Assembly (NCBI GenBank): GCA_003156235.1
Contig: PMGP01000377.1
Location: 1-7,473, forward strand
From: Acidobacteriaceae bacterium
Lineage (GTDB): Bacteria; Acidobacteriota; Terriglobia; Terriglobales; Acidobacteriaceae
Length of the DNA stretch: 7,473 nt
Direction: 5' to 3'
Shown here: positions 1 to 6,322 of the stretch, in pieces
Numbering within the stretch: position 1 is the first letter of the stretch
Layout of the letters: the number at the start of each line of letters is the position of its first letter
The notes under the pieces: generated by a model
What the model was told of the DNA's origin: nothing
The model's database searches: none
Seen by the model: only the letters and a program-made list of their open reading frames with translations
Made by a program: the position numbers and the translations under genes

Positions 1-719
1 TGGACGTGCTGCTGATCGACGACATCCAGTTCATCGCACAGAAGGAGCGCACTCAAGAAGAGTTCTTTCACACCTTCAACGCGCTGCACGAAAGCATGAA
101 GCAGATTGTGATCGCCAGCGACCGTCCGCCCAAGGAGTTGGCGGAGATTGAGGACCGGCTGCGCTCGCGCTTTGAAATGGGCCTGATCGCCGACATCCAG
201 CCGCCCGATCTGGAAACCAAGGTCGCCATTCTGCAGAAAAAGGCGGAAAGCGAGCAGGTGCAGTTGCCCGCCGACGTGGCATTGTTCGTGGCCTCCAACG
301 TGCGCACCAACGTGCGCGAACTGGAGGGCGCCATGACGCGGCTGATCGCCTGGTGCCAGATGAACCACATGGAGATCACGCTGGCCTCCACGCAGCAATG
401 CCTCAAGCAGTTCATCGACATGCAGGTGCGCAAGATCACCATCGAGGCCATTCAGCGCGCCGTCAGCGAGAACTTCGGCATGAAGGTCACAGACCTGAAG
501 CAGAAAAACAACTCGCGCAACGTGGTGGTGCCCCGCCAGATCGCCATGTTCCTGGCCAAGCAGATGACCGAGGCCAGCCTGCCGGAAATCGGCCGCCAGT
601 TCGGCAACAAGCACCACACCACGGTGATGCACTCCATCGGAAAGATCGAAGATCAGCGCCGCGACGACAAGGATCTGCAACGCACGCTGAACAAGCTCCA
701 GGAGCAGTTGAGCGCGTAG
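1..719 (+). CDS. dnaA: Chromosomal replication initiator DnaA, C-terminal part (5' end outside window)
   Basis: DnaA is the AAA+ ATPase that binds DnaA boxes at oriC, opens the duplex and starts chromosome replication. The reading frame is open from the left edge (codons in phase with base 3) and ends at TAG 717-719, giving about 238 of the usual 440-500 residues. Visible in order are Walker B (LLIDDIQF, about 9-32), sensor 1 (IVIASDRPP), the arginine-finger box (RLRSRFEMGL, about 157-186), sensor 2 (NVRELEGAMTRL, about 309-344) and domain IV with the DNA-binding signature FGNKHHTTVMHS from 600. The usual signature carries R-D where this one has K-H, a variant I associate with acidobacterial DnaA. 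Walker A and domains I-II lie upstream of the window. The gene is not followed by dnaN. Identification is secure; whether this is the only dnaA of the genome cannot be seen. Confidence 0.97.
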   Translation, partial: DVLLIDDIQFIAQKERTQEEFFHTFNALHESMKQIVIASDRPPKELAEIEDRLRSRFEMGLIADIQPPDLETKVAILQKKAESEQVQLPADVALFVASNVRTNVRELEGAMTRLIAWCQMNHMEITLASTQQCLKQFIDMQVRKITIEAIQRAVSENFGMKVTDLKQKNNSRNVVVPRQIAMFLAKQMTEASLPEIGRQFGNKHHTTVMHSIGKIEDQRRDDKDLQRTLNKLQEQLSA

Positions 720-726
720 CCACCCG

Positions 727-861
727 CAGTGGGACTTTACAGCTTGCGGAAAAATGCCAATGGATTCGCAAGAAGCGTCAGTGCACGACTTTACACGCTG
801 CGGAAAAACTCGAAATCGTGTCGCTTTGTGTCAGGGCACGTCTATACAACTTACGGAAAAG
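727..861. repeat. Three-copy diverged direct repeat, 53/54-bp period
   Basis: Three related segments follow dnaA. Their 22-nt cores start at 733, 787 and 840, spaced 54 and 53 bp. The core pattern is GACTTTACA, a variable triplet, then TGCGGAAAAA. Core 1 and core 2 match at 19 of 22 positions; core 1 and core 3 match at 17 of 22. Similarity extends leftward in copies 2 and 3 (GTCAGTGCAC at 777-786 against GTCAGGGCAC at 830-839), so the full unit is about 32 bp, and copy 1 keeps a shortened CAGTG version at 727-731. The 31-32-nt sequences between cores are otherwise unlike each other. No coding role is evident. It may be an array of binding sites or a member of a dispersed intergenic repeat family. 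Confidence 0.6.
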
Positions 862-872
862 CACAAAACGGA

Positions 873-968
873 GGGAGGCGGGGGTTTCAACCCCCGCATA
901 ATGCCAATCAGATCAACGCGGGCTTTAGCCCCGGAAGGACATAATTTATAAAGATCTACGCCTTCCGG
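873..968. repeat. REP/BIME-like palindromic element (two hairpins plus outer inverted repeat)
   Basis: A perfect 9-bp stem with a 2-nt loop lies at 878-897 (GCGGGGGTT / AACCCCCGC). A second hairpin lies at 920-931 (GGGCT-TT-AGCCC). An outer inverted pair, CCGGAAGG at 931-938 and CCTTCCGG at 961-968, follows. The paired GGGGTTTCAACCCC and GGGCTTTAGCCC palindromes resemble dispersed REP-like elements I recall from Acidobacteriota intergenic regions; that resemblance is from memory and was not searched. Lying downstream of dnaA it could also stop or stabilise the dnaA transcript, although no clear T-run follows either stem on the plus strand. Confidence 0.6.
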
Positions 969-994
969 CCATTGTATCGATAAAATGAATTTCT

Positions 995-1756
995 ATGATG
1001 AGATTGATCTCCATAGCGCTGGATAAAAGTAAAGTAGTTGACTGGGAGTCATATCCATTTACTGTCCCTGCCGTTCGCGCAATCAACAAGATTGAAGTAC
1101 GATCTCGGATGCTTTTCTTTGTTGGAGAAAATGGTTCGGGAAAGTCGACACTGCTCGAAGCAATTGCCGGACACTACGGATTTGGGCCGGAAGGTGGCAA
1201 CCGTAACACGCAGTTTGCTTCTACTGAGACTCTTTCCAGTATCGATCCATTGCGAAAAGCTCTCCGGCTTGCCTTCAGCAAGCGCACCGGCAAAGGCTTC
1301 TACCTGCGAGCTGAAAGCTTCTTCAATCTGGCAACCTATGTGGATAATCTCGGGGTGGCATGGGCATATGGGGGCACCAGTCTTCATAATCAATCGCACG
1401 GTGAGTCTTTCTTCGCTATCCTCGAAAACCGCATTGAGTCCTCAGGCCTCTACATGATGGACGAACCGGAGGCCGCGCTTTCTCCGCAGCGGCAATTGGC
1501 CATGCTCGCAATGTTGCACGATATTGCCCGCAACAGCGAAGAGATTCAGTTCATCATTGCCACTCATTCGCCGATCCTGTTGGCCTATCCTGGTGCGCAG
1601 ATTTTGAGCTTCGACGATGGAGCGATCCGCGAGATTTCGTACCGCGAGACCCAAGCCTACCAAATTATGAATGGCTTTATGTCCTCACCGGAACTCTATT
1701 TACACCACCTTCTGCGCGAGGACCAGCATAGCCTATTCAGCAACGATGTTGACTGA
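995..1756 (+). CDS. Stand-alone ABC-type AAA ATPase (COG3910-like predicted ATPase)
   Basis: This is a 253-residue soluble ATPase of the ABC/SMC-like P-loop class. Walker A is GENGSGKST (residues 44-52). A signature-like SHGES lies at 134-138, Walker B is LYMMDE (152-157), the D-loop region EAALSP is at 159-164 and the switch histidine is H191 in ATHSP, so all catalytic elements are present. There are no transmembrane segments and no partner permease, which fits the COG3910 predicted ATPases rather than a transporter. The substrate and cellular role of that family are not established. Tandem ATG codons at 995 and 998 are both possible starts and neither has a clear Shine-Dalgarno. The gene looks less GC-rich than its neighbours, it stands alone between repeat-rich spacers, and it could be horizontally acquired. 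An antiphage or toxin-antitoxin partner was looked for and not found. Confidence 0.9.
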   Translation: MMRLISIALDKSKVVDWESYPFTVPAVRAINKIEVRSRMLFFVGENGSGKSTLLEAIAGHYGFGPEGGNRNTQFASTETLSSIDPLRKALRLAFSKRTGKGFYLRAESFFNLATYVDNLGVAWAYGGTSLHNQSHGESFFAILENRIESSGLYMMDEPEAALSPQRQLAMLAMLHDIARNSEEIQFIIATHSPILLAYPGAQILSFDDGAIREISYRETQAYQIMNGFMSSPELYLHHLLREDQHSLFSNDVD

Positions 1757-2179
1757 TCAAGCCGGGTGCACCAGGTCTCGATTCTCGTATCTGGAAGACC
1801 ACGAACCTCCAGCCGAAGGAGTCTGCCCCACTGCAGGTGGCAGGCATTTGCAGATTATTTCCCCGCTCCGGCGCACAATCAAAATATGAACAAGGACCAG
1901 AGGACGGCTACTTTCTATTCCCTGTTCTGCAGTCCCATTTTTCCGGCCTTATTCTCCTTTTCTTCTCCCAAAAAGCCGGGTACCCCCACCCCCCCCTACC
2001 CTGTGGAAATCTTTTTATGACTCTTTTATTGCCTATAACTTTAACAGAATCAATAACATATATTTCTAGCATGTTGACGAATCAGTAACTGCAAACCGCG
2101 TTTTTTGCCCCTTTTTTAGCCAAAAATGGCCGTTTTAACCCCTAAATGGCCTCTTTTTCGCCGGATTCCGCTTTTTCCC
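1757..2179. other. Gene-free intergenic stretch with C-rich, AT-rich and phased A/T-tract segments
   Basis: No convincing gene is present. The short plus-strand frames at 1671-2088 overlap one another, are of low complexity (Ser/Pro/Phe) and lack ribosome sites. From left to right the stretch holds about 220 bp of ordinary sequence, a C-rich tract (1983-2001), an AT-rich block (about 2004-2092) and a series of A/T tracts spaced about one helical turn apart (2101-2176). The junction C-tract followed by CTGTGGAAA and AT-rich DNA resembles dispersed intergenic elements I recall from Terriglobia genomes (memory, not searched). Confidence 0.5.
1983..2001 (-). other. Putative G-quadruplex-forming tract
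   Basis: The plus strand reads C5-A-C8-TA-C3, so the minus strand reads G3-TA-G8-T-G5. The G8 run can supply two tracts, which satisfies the four-tract, short-loop pattern for an intramolecular quadruplex. It lies about 180 bp downstream of the VOC gene stop on that gene's coding strand. Confidence 0.4.
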
Positions 2180-2572
2180 TTAGAACTGTGTCAGGCTCAG
2201 GACGTTCTTGTCGGGATCGTGGAACCAGGCGACGCGCGCGCCGCTGGGCGAGGTCCAGATGCCGAGTGGGTCGCCGTCGTTCATCCCCGGATAGCGCAGG
2301 AATGAAACGCCCACGGCGGTGAGCCGCTCGACAGTGGCTTCAATGGATTCCACGTCCCAGCCCAACACCGTGCCAGGCGCAGGTTTGTGCTCGCCTCCGG
2401 GAGTTACTCGCAGCATGGTTCCGTTGGCGTCGAAGACCAGCGCGAAGGGCTTCTCGTCTTCCACCAGGCGAAGCCCTAACACGTCTTCATAAAAAGCGCG
2501 CGCCCTCGCCCAGTCCGTGATGTGAACAAAGGCGATGATCTTGCTGCCGCAGAGAATCGAATCCTTGGTCAT
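2180..2572 (-). CDS. VOC superfamily (glyoxalase / bleomycin-resistance fold) protein
   Basis: This 130-residue protein is a single vicinal-oxygen-chelate module pair. The N-terminal half has the usual KIIAFVHITDWARARAFYED start, with H17 in the first metal-ligand position, followed by VLGLRL (31-36). The C-terminal half ends with the family hallmark FHDPDKNVLSL (117-127). VOC proteins include glyoxalases, dioxygenases and antibiotic-binding proteins; nothing here fixes the substrate, and the full set of metal ligands cannot be assigned by eye. The start at 2572 is supported by GAAGG six bases upstream on the minus strand. It lies 86 bp after the R3H gene and appears to have its own promoter and operator-like palindrome in that gap, so it may respond to a ligand independently of the genes upstream. 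Confidence 0.9.
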   Translation of the reverse strand: MTKDSILCGSKIIAFVHITDWARARAFYEDVLGLRLVEDEKPFALVFDANGTMLRVTPGGEHKPAPGTVLGWDVESIEATVERLTAVGVSFLRYPGMNDGDPLGIWTSPSGARVAWFHDPDKNVLSLTQF

Positions 2573-2609
2573 GACTTACCTTCGAGGGGATGCTTCTTCA
2601 GCCTCGTCG

Positions 2610-2627
2610 TTAGATGCAAGTGTCTAA
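2610..2627. promoter_or_regulatory. Operator-like inverted repeat at the VOC transcription start
   Basis: The site reads TTAGA, 8 bases, TCTAA: an 18-bp interrupted palindrome with 5-bp arms. It begins exactly where the predicted VOC transcript would start and ends 38 bp before the start codon. This placement suits repression by a dimeric regulator (MarR- or HxlR-like sites often have this form). No regulator gene is in the window, so the regulator identity is open. Confidence 0.35.
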
Positions 2628-2634
2628 GCTCTCG

Positions 2635-2662
2635 ATTCTAGGCCTGGGATTCACAAATTCAA
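2635..2662 (-). promoter_or_regulatory. Putative sigma70-type promoter for the VOC gene
   Basis: On the minus strand a -35-like TTGAAT (2662-2657) and a -10-like TAGAAT (2640-2635) are separated by 16 bp. They match the TTGACA and TATAAT consensus at 4 of 6 and 5 of 6 positions. Transcription would start near 2628, about 55 bp before the VOC start codon. The -35 box overlaps the R3H stop codon. Confidence 0.45.
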
Positions 2663-3255
2663 TCGCGCGAACGCCGCGGACGTCCGCGATCCCCAGAGCT
2701 TCGTCCGCGATCGCCAATTCCGCGCGGCTTGACCGGCGGGGTGACGGGCAGGTCAGTTTTGCCCGCCGGATAGACGGCGAGGAAACGCTCCTGGCCTTCG
2801 CCATTGCTGGCAGTCTCCACGCCTTCGATGCCGCGGAAGGCCATGTGCAGCAGGCGGCGCTCGCGGCTGTTCATGTGCGGAAAGGCGTGAGGGACGCCGG
2901 AGCGGATCACCTTTTCCGCTGTTGTTTCAGCGGTCAAGCGCAACTCCGCCGCGCGAAGCGCCTTGAAGTTGGCGGCGTCGAAGCTGACCAGGTCGCCCTC
3001 GCGCTGGTCGAGACGTAAAATTTGCGCGGAAATGGTTTCCAAGGCCAGCAGCAACTCGCCGTTGTGTTGCGTTGCCAGCGTCACGTCGGGCCCAGCCAGC
3101 TCGACGCAGAGGGCAGGAGATGGGCTTTCGCCGTCGTGCGCGCCCTCGCCGCCGGCGCTGATGCGGTACTTGAGGCGCAGACCACCGAGCTTGTTGAGGG
3201 TGGCGAGGAATCCGGCAATCTTCTGGGCAGCTTGCTGCAGGTCGTCGATAGGCAT
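2659..3255 (-). CDS. Jag-like KH/R3H-domain nucleic-acid-binding protein
   Basis: This 198-residue protein has the layout of Jag (SpoIIIJ-associated protein). A KH-like region spans about residues 24-80 (GPDVTLATQHNGELLLALET). An R3H domain spans about 105-165, with AAELRLTAETTAEKV, the diagnostic RxxxH pair R133/H137 inside MNSRERRLLHMAF (128-140), and the closing VYPAGK (161-166). The last 30 residues form a basic Arg/Gly-rich tail. The family binds RNA or single-stranded DNA. The start at 3255 (MPIDDLQQAA) was chosen because the 43 residues before it are unlike the family and run into the neighbouring gene; no good ribosome site is visible. In many bacteria jag sits near dnaA after rnpA and yidC. 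Here those partners are absent but dnaA is only about 2 kb away. Confidence 0.88.
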   Translation of the reverse strand: MPIDDLQQAAQKIAGFLATLNKLGGLRLKYRISAGGEGAHDGESPSPALCVELAGPDVTLATQHNGELLLALETISAQILRLDQREGDLVSFDAANFKALRAAELRLTAETTAEKVIRSGVPHAFPHMNSRERRLLHMAFRGIEGVETASNGEGQERFLAVYPAGKTDLPVTPPVKPRGIGDRGRSSGDRGRPRRSRD

Positions 3256-3343
3256 AACAGAACAGTATCGCAGAGACGGGAGGGGGATGGGTGGAGAAAT
3301 CAGTGGAAGGTTGGCCGATCCGCTTGAATACTGGCAGCGGCCA

Positions 3344-4345
3344 TCAACTCTCCCGCACCTTCGGCGCCAGGTACTCCGGCCCAACCTGGTCGGTGACGGA
3401 TTCCTTCACGATGCGGTCGATTTCGGCCATGGCGGCTGCATCGAGCTTCCAACCCATTACGCCGGCGACGGCGTCGAGCTGGTCTGGTCGTTTTGCGCCC
3501 CACAGGGCGACGCTGACGCCGGGGCGGTCGAGGACCCAGCGGACGGCCAACTCCAGGACAGATTTGTCGTAATGCTGGTGCGCAAACTCCGCCAGCTCCT
3601 CGACTGCGGTGATGTACTGCGAGATGCGCGGCTCGCGGAACTTGGGATCGACGCGGCGAATGTCGCCTGCGTCGAAGCTCATGCCGCGCGTGATCCGGCC
3701 GGCGAGCAGGCTGCGGCAGAGTGTGCTCCAGGTGAGGACGGCCACGTCGTTGTCCGCGCACCACGACAAGAGACTTTCGCCGTGCGCGCAGCACTCGACG
3801 CCGCGCTCGAAGAGGTTGTAGGGCGGCTGATTGGAGCTGAGCGGGGCCTCGGCGCGAAACTCCTCCATCTGCGCGACGCTGAAGTTGCTCACTCCCAGGG
3901 CGCGCACCTTGCCCTGACGCTGAAATTCGGCGAGCAGCGCGGCGGTTTCGGCGATGGGTGTGCGCGTGTCCGGCCAATGCATTTGGTAAAGGTCGATGTA
4001 GTCGGTGCCCAAACGGCGCAGACTGGCTTCCAGCTCCTGACGCAAACGGGTAGCGATCGAGTTGGCGAAGACGCCGCGCTCATTCCAGTCGAGGCCGCCC
4101 TTGGTGGCGATGTAGAAATCCTCGCGGCGGCCGTGGGCGCGGATGGCCTTGCCCACGATCTCCTCCGCGTGGCCGTGGCCGTAGATGGGCGCGGTGTCGA
4201 TGAGGTTGATGCCGCGCTCCAGGGCGCCGAGGCATGTGGCGACGGCCACTTCGTCGGGTACCGCGCCCCAATCCAGTCCGCCAATGGCCCAGGTGCCGAG
4301 GCCGATGCGGGAAACCTTTGCGCCGGCAATGGTTGTTGTCTCCAT
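3344..4345 (-). CDS. Aldo/keto reductase
   Basis: This is a 333-residue (beta/alpha)8-barrel NADPH-dependent oxidoreductase that reduces carbonyl groups to alcohols. The complete catalytic tetrad is present: D50, Y55 (LIDTAPIYGHG), K82 (IATKGG) and H123 (LYQMHWPD). The N-terminus VSRIGLGTWAIGG, the strand motif ALGVSNFS, and the cofactor-phosphate loop GAKRPDQL from residue 283 are all typical. Length is normal. The frame is open for 32 more codons upstream, but family similarity begins at METTTIAGAKVSRIG and the extension is encoded by a heptamer repeat, so 4345 is preferred; only a weak AAGATG precedes it. It may be co-transcribed with the R3H gene 88 bp downstream. The substrate cannot be predicted. 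Confidence 0.95.
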   Translation of the reverse strand: METTTIAGAKVSRIGLGTWAIGGLDWGAVPDEVAVATCLGALERGINLIDTAPIYGHGHAEEIVGKAIRAHGRREDFYIATKGGLDWNERGVFANSIATRLRQELEASLRRLGTDYIDLYQMHWPDTRTPIAETAALLAEFQRQGKVRALGVSNFSVAQMEEFRAEAPLSSNQPPYNLFERGVECCAHGESLLSWCADNDVAVLTWSTLCRSLLAGRITRGMSFDAGDIRRVDPKFREPRISQYITAVEELAEFAHQHYDKSVLELAVRWVLDRPGVSVALWGAKRPDQLDAVAGVMGWKLDAAAMAEIDRIVKESVTDQVGPEYLAPKVRES

Positions 4346-4359
4346 GCACAACATCTTAC

Positions 4360-4383
4360 AGGGAACAGGGAATAGGGAATAGG
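4360..4383. repeat. Heptanucleotide tandem repeat (AGGGAAY)n
   Basis: Three consecutive 7-mers, AGGGAAC, AGGGAAT and AGGGAAT, are followed by a partial AGG. They lie 15 bp upstream of the aldo/keto reductase start, in its leader and in the divergent intergenic region. A reverse-strand relative (TATTCCCTGTTC) occurs once at about 1917-1928. Being simple sequence, it may vary in copy number. Confidence 0.6.
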
Positions 4384-4497
4384 ACGAAACTGCAATCCCA
4401 GCATCTGCAACGAATCCAGGCGTGAATGATACCTTGAGCAAAGACGATTTATCGGGCGCTGGCCAGCTTCTTTTCAGGAAGATTTTAGGTTATTCGT

Positions 4498-5334
4498 ATG
4501 CGCAGGTTCATCCAACTGTTTCTGCTTTTTGTTCCGCTCGTGGGCGCTACGCTGGCCCCTGCGCAGGGCGGACCGCCGTTTATTACCGACGATCCCGGCA
4601 CGCCCGGCAACCGGCAATGGGAGATCAACGTGGGCTGGATCGGCAACCACAATCCGGCCCACGCCAGCTATCAGTTGCCGAATATCGACATCAACTATGG
4701 CTGGGGCGACCGGATTCAGTTGATGTTCTCGCCGTATCTGGCCGCCGCCACCGACGAGAACAACACCACGCGGGCCGGCCTGGGCGAGACGGTCTTTGGA
4801 GTCAAGTGGCGCTACTTTGAGCACCACTCGGCAGGCCAGCACAAGTCCGATGAAAATATGAATTTTTCATTGGGAACATATCCGCAGGTCACCATCAACA
4901 ATCCCACCAGCACGGTGCGGCGCGGGATTGTGGAGCCGGGGCCGCAGTACTACCTGCCGGCGGAGTTTACGGCCAAATGGGGGCCTATCGATTTCAATGG
5001 CGAGGTGGGGCGCTGGATTGGAAACCACAACGTGCCGGACCGCTGGGGACGCGGGCTGATTGCGGGACACGAATTCTGCGAACGGCTGGAGCTGTATGGC
5101 GAGATTTACGACCTGCAGGACGTGAGCCGCATGGGCACAGCGCCCAAGCAGCGCGCGCTGACGGTGGACGTGGGCGGCCGGCAGACGCTGGACCGCAAAG
5201 GGCATCTGCGGTTGCTCTTCATGGGCGGACGCGGCATTCACGCGGTGACGCGGCAGAACAGCGAGCCGGATTGGATGGCGTATGTGGGCGTACAGATTCT
5301 CTTCGGCCCCAATGAGGCTTCAGAAAACAAGTGA
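4498..5334 (+). CDS. Secreted outer-membrane beta-barrel-like protein (transporter / MetA-type family)
   Basis: This 278-residue protein starts with a signal peptide: RR at residues 2-3, a hydrophobic core at 4-17 and a likely cleavage after A22 (APA-QGG). The mature start GPPFITDDPGTP followed by WEINVGW resembles acidobacterial and proteobacterial outer-membrane proteins often annotated as putative transporters of the phenol-degradation MetA type. Alternating aromatic/polar stretches and glycine turns suit beta strands, and the penultimate strand MAYVGVQILFG is barrel-like, although the protein ends in NEASENK rather than a terminal aromatic. WIGNHN occurs twice (47-52 and 173-178), hinting at an internal duplication. 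The start at 4498 begins the signal peptide, and a weak AGG lies 8 bases upstream. It is transcribed divergently from the aldo/keto reductase. A 3'-terminal relic of a paralog lies at 6323-6439. Function unknown. Confidence 0.8.
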   Translation: MRRFIQLFLLFVPLVGATLAPAQGGPPFITDDPGTPGNRQWEINVGWIGNHNPAHASYQLPNIDINYGWGDRIQLMFSPYLAAATDENNTTRAGLGETVFGVKWRYFEHHSAGQHKSDENMNFSLGTYPQVTINNPTSTVRRGIVEPGPQYYLPAEFTAKWGPIDFNGEVGRWIGNHNVPDRWGRGLIAGHEFCERLELYGEIYDLQDVSRMGTAPKQRALTVDVGGRQTLDRKGHLRLLFMGGRGIHAVTRQNSEPDWMAYVGVQILFGPNEASENK

Positions 5335-5368
5335 TGCAAGCAATTCGCTCGCGGAAGATGAAAATTCG

Positions 5369-6151
5369 TCAGCGCGCAGAATGCTTCCCCGCCCTCTGAG
5401 GAAAAAGTAAAATACTGGCTATCACCAGAACAACCAGCGAGCCGGAAGCGATAAAGCGGCTCAAATTGAGGCCGCCTTGCGCCAAGGGCTTATCAAGAAA
5501 ATCGCCGACCACGGCGCCCAGCGGCCGTGTCAAAATAAACGCCACCCAAAACAGAGCGGTCTTCGAAATCTTCGTCCAGAAGTGGCAGGCCGCCACGATA
5601 GCAAGAAGCGAGCCGAAGATCACCGCTGCCCAGCCATAGCCCAGATCCATGCTGTCCGCAGTCCAATCGCCGAGCGCGGTTCCCAGGGTCTGCGAAAACA
5701 TGATCGTCACCCAGTAAAACATCTCCACTTTGGGTGTGCTGACGGTCGAGACCGATATCGATCCCTGTGACCAGTACCATACGCCCAGCGAGGCCATCAA
5801 CAGGACAAGCAACGTCAGGCTGCCGCCCGCGTAGCCAACGCCGAGAGAGCGGTCGGCAAAGTCAGCCATCGTGGTTCCAACCGTGGTAGTGGCGATGATG
5901 GTGATCCAATACAAAAACGGATGGAATTTCTTTGCTGTAATCTGCGCGGCAACGGCGATAAAAAAGAGCGCGGCAAAAATTGCGGTGCCGACAAGATAGC
6001 CCAGATTCATCGACATGGTTACTGCATCGCCGCCGGTTTCGCCCAGGGTGGTGCACAGAATCTTGATGAACCAGAAAACCAGCGTGACTTGCGGAACCTT
6101 GCTGAACCGGCCTTCGATTGCCGTATCGGCATGGTGTGTTGTTGCTGGCAT
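5369..6151 (-). CDS. COG4705-like uncharacterised polytopic membrane protein with four internal repeats
   Basis: This 260-residue integral membrane protein is predicted to have about eight transmembrane segments. The sequence around KVPQVTLVFWFIKILCTTLG is the hallmark of COG4705 membrane-anchored proteins, for which I know no established function. Four repeats are visible, each with Trp, then Gly ten residues on, then Asp fifteen residues on: W27/G37/D42, W82/G92/D97, W147/G157/D162 and W202/G212/D217. The frame is open six codons further (ATG at 6169), but the ATG at 6151 has GAGG five bases upstream and is preferred. The gene converges on the barrel protein gene with a 34-bp gap and is bracketed by that gene's 3' end and a related 3' relic. 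The regular Asp pattern suggests a channel, transporter or ion-binding protein; that is inference. Confidence 0.85.
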   Translation of the reverse strand: MPATTHHADTAIEGRFSKVPQVTLVFWFIKILCTTLGETGGDAVTMSMNLGYLVGTAIFAALFFIAVAAQITAKKFHPFLYWITIIATTTVGTTMADFADRSLGVGYAGGSLTLLVLLMASLGVWYWSQGSISVSTVSTPKVEMFYWVTIMFSQTLGTALGDWTADSMDLGYGWAAVIFGSLLAIVAACHFWTKISKTALFWVAFILTRPLGAVVGDFLDKPLAQGGLNLSRFIASGSLVVLVIASILLFPQRAGKHSAR

Positions 6152-6322
6152 AGAGTCCTCGAAATGCATCAGAAAGTATGAAAAGCTGATGTTATCAGAG
6201 GACGGCTACAGCGAATCAAATGTTGCATACGTGTTCGCTAAAAAGCATATCACCGCGCTCTATTCACAGAACCGAAAATGAGAGGCGCGGAGCCAGATTG
6301 ACAGGTTCTGCCTGCCGTCCTG

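Noticed and set aside
727..861. CRISPR array (repeats with 31-32-nt spacers)
   Set aside because: Only three units, strongly diverged between copies, and no cas genes. CRISPR repeats would be almost identical.
1671..2088. Short plus-strand open frames (72-84 residues)
   Set aside because: They overlap each other in different frames, lack ribosome sites, and translate low-complexity or non-coding DNA including the C-tract.
720..2179. oriC adjacent to dnaA
   Set aside because: No cluster of TTATCCACA-type boxes was found in the spacers, only one weak 7-of-9 match near 2003.
2963..4375. 470-residue open frame on the plus strand
   Set aside because: It runs antisense to the R3H and aldo/keto reductase genes, which have intact family motifs. 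It is a GC-driven shadow frame with no recognisable domain.
4346..4441. 32-residue N-terminal extension of the aldo/keto reductase
   Set aside because: It translates the heptamer repeat and spacer. Family similarity starts at the ATG at 4345.
4422..4820. 132-residue plus-strand frame over the start of the barrel gene
   Set aside because: It is a shadow in another frame of 4498-5334, whose signal peptide and family start are clear.
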